Shown one piece after another: positions 61,784 through 64,000 of a DNA stretch of 64,000 nt (positions within the stretch are counted from its first letter, which is position 1; each line of letters starts with the position of its first letter). A program made the position numbers and the translations under genes. The stretch comes from Pseudomonadota bacterium (GTDB lineage: Bacteria; Pseudomonadota; Alphaproteobacteria; Rhizobiales; Hyphomicrobiaceae), in contig JAFAFW010000037.1 in the NCBI GenBank assembly GCA_023423275.1, forward strand, positions 99,085-163,084, written 5' to 3'. The notes below the pieces were generated by a model, which saw only the letters and a program-made list of their open reading frames with translations, searched no databases and was not told where the DNA came from.

Positions 61784-63376
61784 ATGCGTCGTCGAGAATT
61801 TCTGGCATACGGTGCGGGAGGCGCGACTGCTGCGCTCTTTCCGTCTTGGGCAATAGCACAGTCGGCGAGCTCCGATACGTTGACGATCGGCCTCGGTGGC
61901 GCCGTTCAGTCGCTCGATCCCCACATGCTTGTGGGCATTCCGAGCAACACGGTCACCATGCATATGTTTGACCGCCTGGTTGACCGCCAGCCGTTCGGAC
62001 AATTGAAGCCCGGCTTGGCCTTGAGCTGGCGCAGTGTGTCGCCGACGCAATGGGAATTCAAACTGCGGCCGGGCGTCAAGTGGCACGATGGTTCCGACTT
62101 CACCTCCGATGATGTCGTCGCCACCATCGAGCGCATCCGCAACATGCCGAAGGGTGCCGGCGGCTATTCGGGCTTCCTGCGTCCCATCACCAAGGTGGAA
62201 ACTCCCGATGCGCTGACTCTGGTGGTCGACACCGATGTCCCGAGTCCGACGATCCCGCGCGATCTGTCGAACGTCAACATCACCTCGCGCAAGTACGGGA
62301 TCGGGTCGACCACGGAAGACTATAATTCCGGCAAGGCAGCCATCGGCACAGGTCCTTACAAATACGGCAGCTATGTCCCCGGCGACCGCGTTTCGTTCAC
62401 GCGCAATGATGCCTGGTGGGGCACCAAACCGGACTGGAAAGAGGTAACGATCAAGATCATCACCAACGCGCCGAGCCGCACGGTGGCGATCCTGTCGAAG
62501 GACGTTGATATCATCGAAAGCCCCTCGGAAAATGATCTGCCGCGGCTTGAGGGGAGCCCCGATGTCGAGATCAAGACCGCGCCCGGTATTCAGGTGTATT
62601 ATCTTTACACCGATTACTCTCGCGAGGGCGAGACGCCGTTCGTCTTTGACAAGAATGGCAAGCCGCTGCCCAAAAACCCGCTCCGCGACGTACGGGTACG
62701 CAAGGCTCTCTCGATTGCCATCAATCGCCAGGCGATCGCAGACCGCATCATGCTGAAGAAGGCGAAGCCGACGGGCCAATGGCTATTGCCCGGCAGCTAC
62801 TCCTACGCACCAAGCGTCGAAGTGCCGAAATACGACCGCGAAGCCGCCAAAAAAATGCTCGCCGAGGCTGGATATCCGGAAGGCTTCCAGATCACAATCC
62901 ATACGCCGAGCGATCGCTACCTGAATGACGCCCGCATCTGCCAAGCCATCGCGCAGATGTGGACTCAGGCGGGCGTGAAGACATCCGTCGAGGCCCTGCC
63001 GTGGAACGTCTACGCCTCGAAATCCCAGGCGCAGGAGTTTGCCGTCGGGTTCGTCGGCTGGACCAGTGTTTCGTTCGACGCAGCCTATATGGCCACATCC
63101 AACATCGCGACCAACAACAAGGAGCGCGGCACCGGTCTCTATAATCGCGGCCGGTACAGCAATCCGGAACTCGATGACTTGCTCACGAAGGCCGCCGTCG
63201 AGATCGATCCGGACAAGCGCGAACAGATCCTCATAAAAGTCGTGGAAATTGCCTCTGCGGACGTGGGCGTCATTCCGCTTGTCATGCCGGATAGCGTATG
63301 GGCCGTTCGCAAGGGTATCGATTTCAACGCGCGCTCCGATCAACGCACATTGGCTGTCGAGGCCTCGAAAGCTTGA
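61784..63376 (+). CDS. ABC transporter substrate-binding protein (family 5, peptide/amide type)
   Basis: A 530-residue periplasmic protein. The signal MRRREFLAYGAGGATAALFP has a twin-arginine pattern (RRREFL) and ends near AIAQ. The mature chain has LTIGLGGAVQSLDPHMLVGI, LALSWRSVSPTQWEFKLRPG, VKWHDGSDFTSDDVVATIER and GTGPYKYGSYVPGDRVSFTR, all typical of DppA/OppA-like proteins. It probably binds the cyclic amide or peptide handled by HyuAB. No cognate permease genes lie in the window; the next feature is a terminator. Confidence 0.92.
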   Translation: MRRREFLAYGAGGATAALFPSWAIAQSASSDTLTIGLGGAVQSLDPHMLVGIPSNTVTMHMFDRLVDRQPFGQLKPGLALSWRSVSPTQWEFKLRPGVKWHDGSDFTSDDVVATIERIRNMPKGAGGYSGFLRPITKVETPDALTLVVDTDVPSPTIPRDLSNVNITSRKYGIGSTTEDYNSGKAAIGTGPYKYGSYVPGDRVSFTRNDAWWGTKPDWKEVTIKIITNAPSRTVAILSKDVDIIESPSENDLPRLEGSPDVEIKTAPGIQVYYLYTDYSREGETPFVFDKNGKPLPKNPLRDVRVRKALSIAINRQAIADRIMLKKAKPTGQWLLPGSYSYAPSVEVPKYDREAAKKMLAEAGYPEGFQITIHTPSDRYLNDARICQAIAQMWTQAGVKTSVEALPWNVYASKSQAQEFAVGFVGWTSVSFDAAYMATSNIATNNKERGTGLYNRGRYSNPELDDLLTKAAVEIDPDKREQILIKVVEIASADVGVIPLVMPDSVWAVRKGIDFNARSDQRTLAVEASKA

Positions 63377-63409
63377 CTCCGTTTCGACCCAACGACGACC
63401 AGACCTCTT

Positions 63410-63443
63410 GGAACTCCCGCAGGCACATGCGGGAGTTCCGTTT
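63410..63443 (+). terminator. Intrinsic terminator after the binding-protein gene
   Basis: GGAACTCCCGCA and TGCGGGAGTTCC form a perfect 12-base stem with a 6-base loop, followed by GTTT, 33 bases after the stop codon. Because it ends the hyu operon, no permease gene is co-transcribed. The remaining gap to the tRNA shows nothing else. Confidence 0.75.
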
Positions 63444-63704
63444 ATGGTGCGCGGGTCGAGAGGCTACCGTGCTGGCGTATCAGGCCAGCCCCCACCCACT
63501 CTCGTCATACTGCTGGCAATAAGTTTCGAGGACTCTGCCCCTTGTGGCCGCAATAGCTCTCTGTCCCATAAATAGGTTATACGGTCACGGCCTGCTGAGT
63601 TCGCAGTGCAAAGTGCAAGCTTGACCCTCACCACGGATTGGCCTGTAATGAGGAGACCAAGCAGGCGCAACTGACGCAAAAGCTAAGCATTTGATTTACA
63701 ATCG

Positions 63705-63781
63705 GATCCCGTAGCTCAGCCGGATAGAGCATCTGCCTTCTAAGCAGAGGGTCGCAGGTTCGAGTCCTGCCGGGATCGCCA
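63705..63781 (+). tRNA. tRNA-Arg (anticodon TCT)
   Basis: A 77-base cloverleaf with encoded CCA. The acceptor arms GATCCCG and CGGGATC pair fully, with discriminator G. The anticodon stem TCTGC/GCAGA encloses CTTCTAA, giving anticodon TCT for AGA. The T arm reads GCAGGTTCGAGTCCTGC. Confidence 0.97.
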
Positions 63782-63784
63782 TTT

Positions 63785-63812
63785 GCCCGTTACGTACGCA
63801 ACGGGCTTCTCC
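63785..63812 (+). terminator. Terminator after tRNA-Arg
   Basis: GCCCGTT and AACGGGC form a perfect 7-base stem with an 8-base loop, followed by TTCT, starting four bases after the tRNA CCA. The remaining bases to 64000 show no recognisable feature. Confidence 0.6.
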
Positions 63813-64000
63813 AGTTCCGGCAGATCCTCCCCCCACTCCTGCGTGCCCAGGCAGAGAGCAAGATGGTATCCTTCCGGCCTGCGTCGTCCGGCACCGGATT
63901 CAACTGAGCCGCCTCAGGAACGTGATTTCCATATCTCCCATGTCTGTGTCGTGGCTGGGGCAACGCGCGAGGTCGACACTCAGAAGTCCCGCAACTGCAG

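Overview
The window looks like a chromosome segment of an alphaproteobacterium, most likely order Hyphomicrobiales (Rhizobiales), Bradyrhizobium/Xanthobacteraceae-like. The grounds are moderately high GC, the neighbourhood cmk-aroA / FYDLN zinc-ribbon protein / tRNA-Ala(GGC), a class II EPSP synthase, and the large number of TRAP and ABC uptake systems tied to CoA and SDR catabolism. The genus is inference.

Layout. 1-2220 is core: the 5' end of cmk, aroA, the FYDLN protein and tRNA-Ala. 2221-16906 is probably an integrated island. The last 20 bases of the tRNA-Ala gene recur exactly at 16887-16906, and the left end carries an IS3-type transposase tail and a decayed TonB receptor tail. Its cargo is a LysR-controlled small-molecule pathway (EthD, PRISE-type SDR, YciI, cupin, SDR, RidA), two TRAP transporters flanking an IclR regulator, and a threonine-synthase-like PLP enzyme. 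17226-28485 holds an iron/putrescine-type ABC importer and a divergent acyl-CoA pathway: acyl-CoA dehydrogenase, flavoprotein, family III CoA transferase, MaoC, crotonase, GntR and a beta-hydroxyacid dehydrogenase. 28700-32779 is a ketone-body/PHB group (bdhA, patatin, acetoacetate decarboxylase, NDH-2-like). 32864-36718 is stress or small-molecule handling (chloroperoxidase-like hydrolase, AraC, SDR, membrane protein, NmrA-like). A winged-helix/TPR regulator and a GlsB-type membrane protein follow.

39187-48930 is the most interesting block. Nine minus-strand genes encode an SDR, a RuBisCO-like protein, a second SDR, a 3-hydroxyisobutyrate-dehydrogenase-type enzyme, two tandem paralogous proteins of unknown family with a GSHGG motif, and a complete TRAP transporter. 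Divergent from them are a FadR-type GntR regulator and a DUF1537 four-carbon acid-sugar kinase. By analogy with the published D-apionate/3-oxo-isoapionate routes, this probably takes up a branched or four- to six-carbon acid sugar, oxidises it, phosphorylates it and splits it with the RuBisCO-like enzyme. The GSHGG pair has no role that I know of.

48994-55340 carries a CHAP-like secreted protein, an acyl-CoA dehydrogenase plus Gfo/Idh/MocA oxidoreductase, a PPK2 kinase, and a UbiA prenyltransferase with a polytopic membrane protein. 55657-63376 is a hydantoinase/oxoprolinase (HyuA/HyuB) locus with an IclR regulator, a class II aldolase-like protein and a family 5 solute-binding protein. The window ends with tRNA-Arg(TCT).
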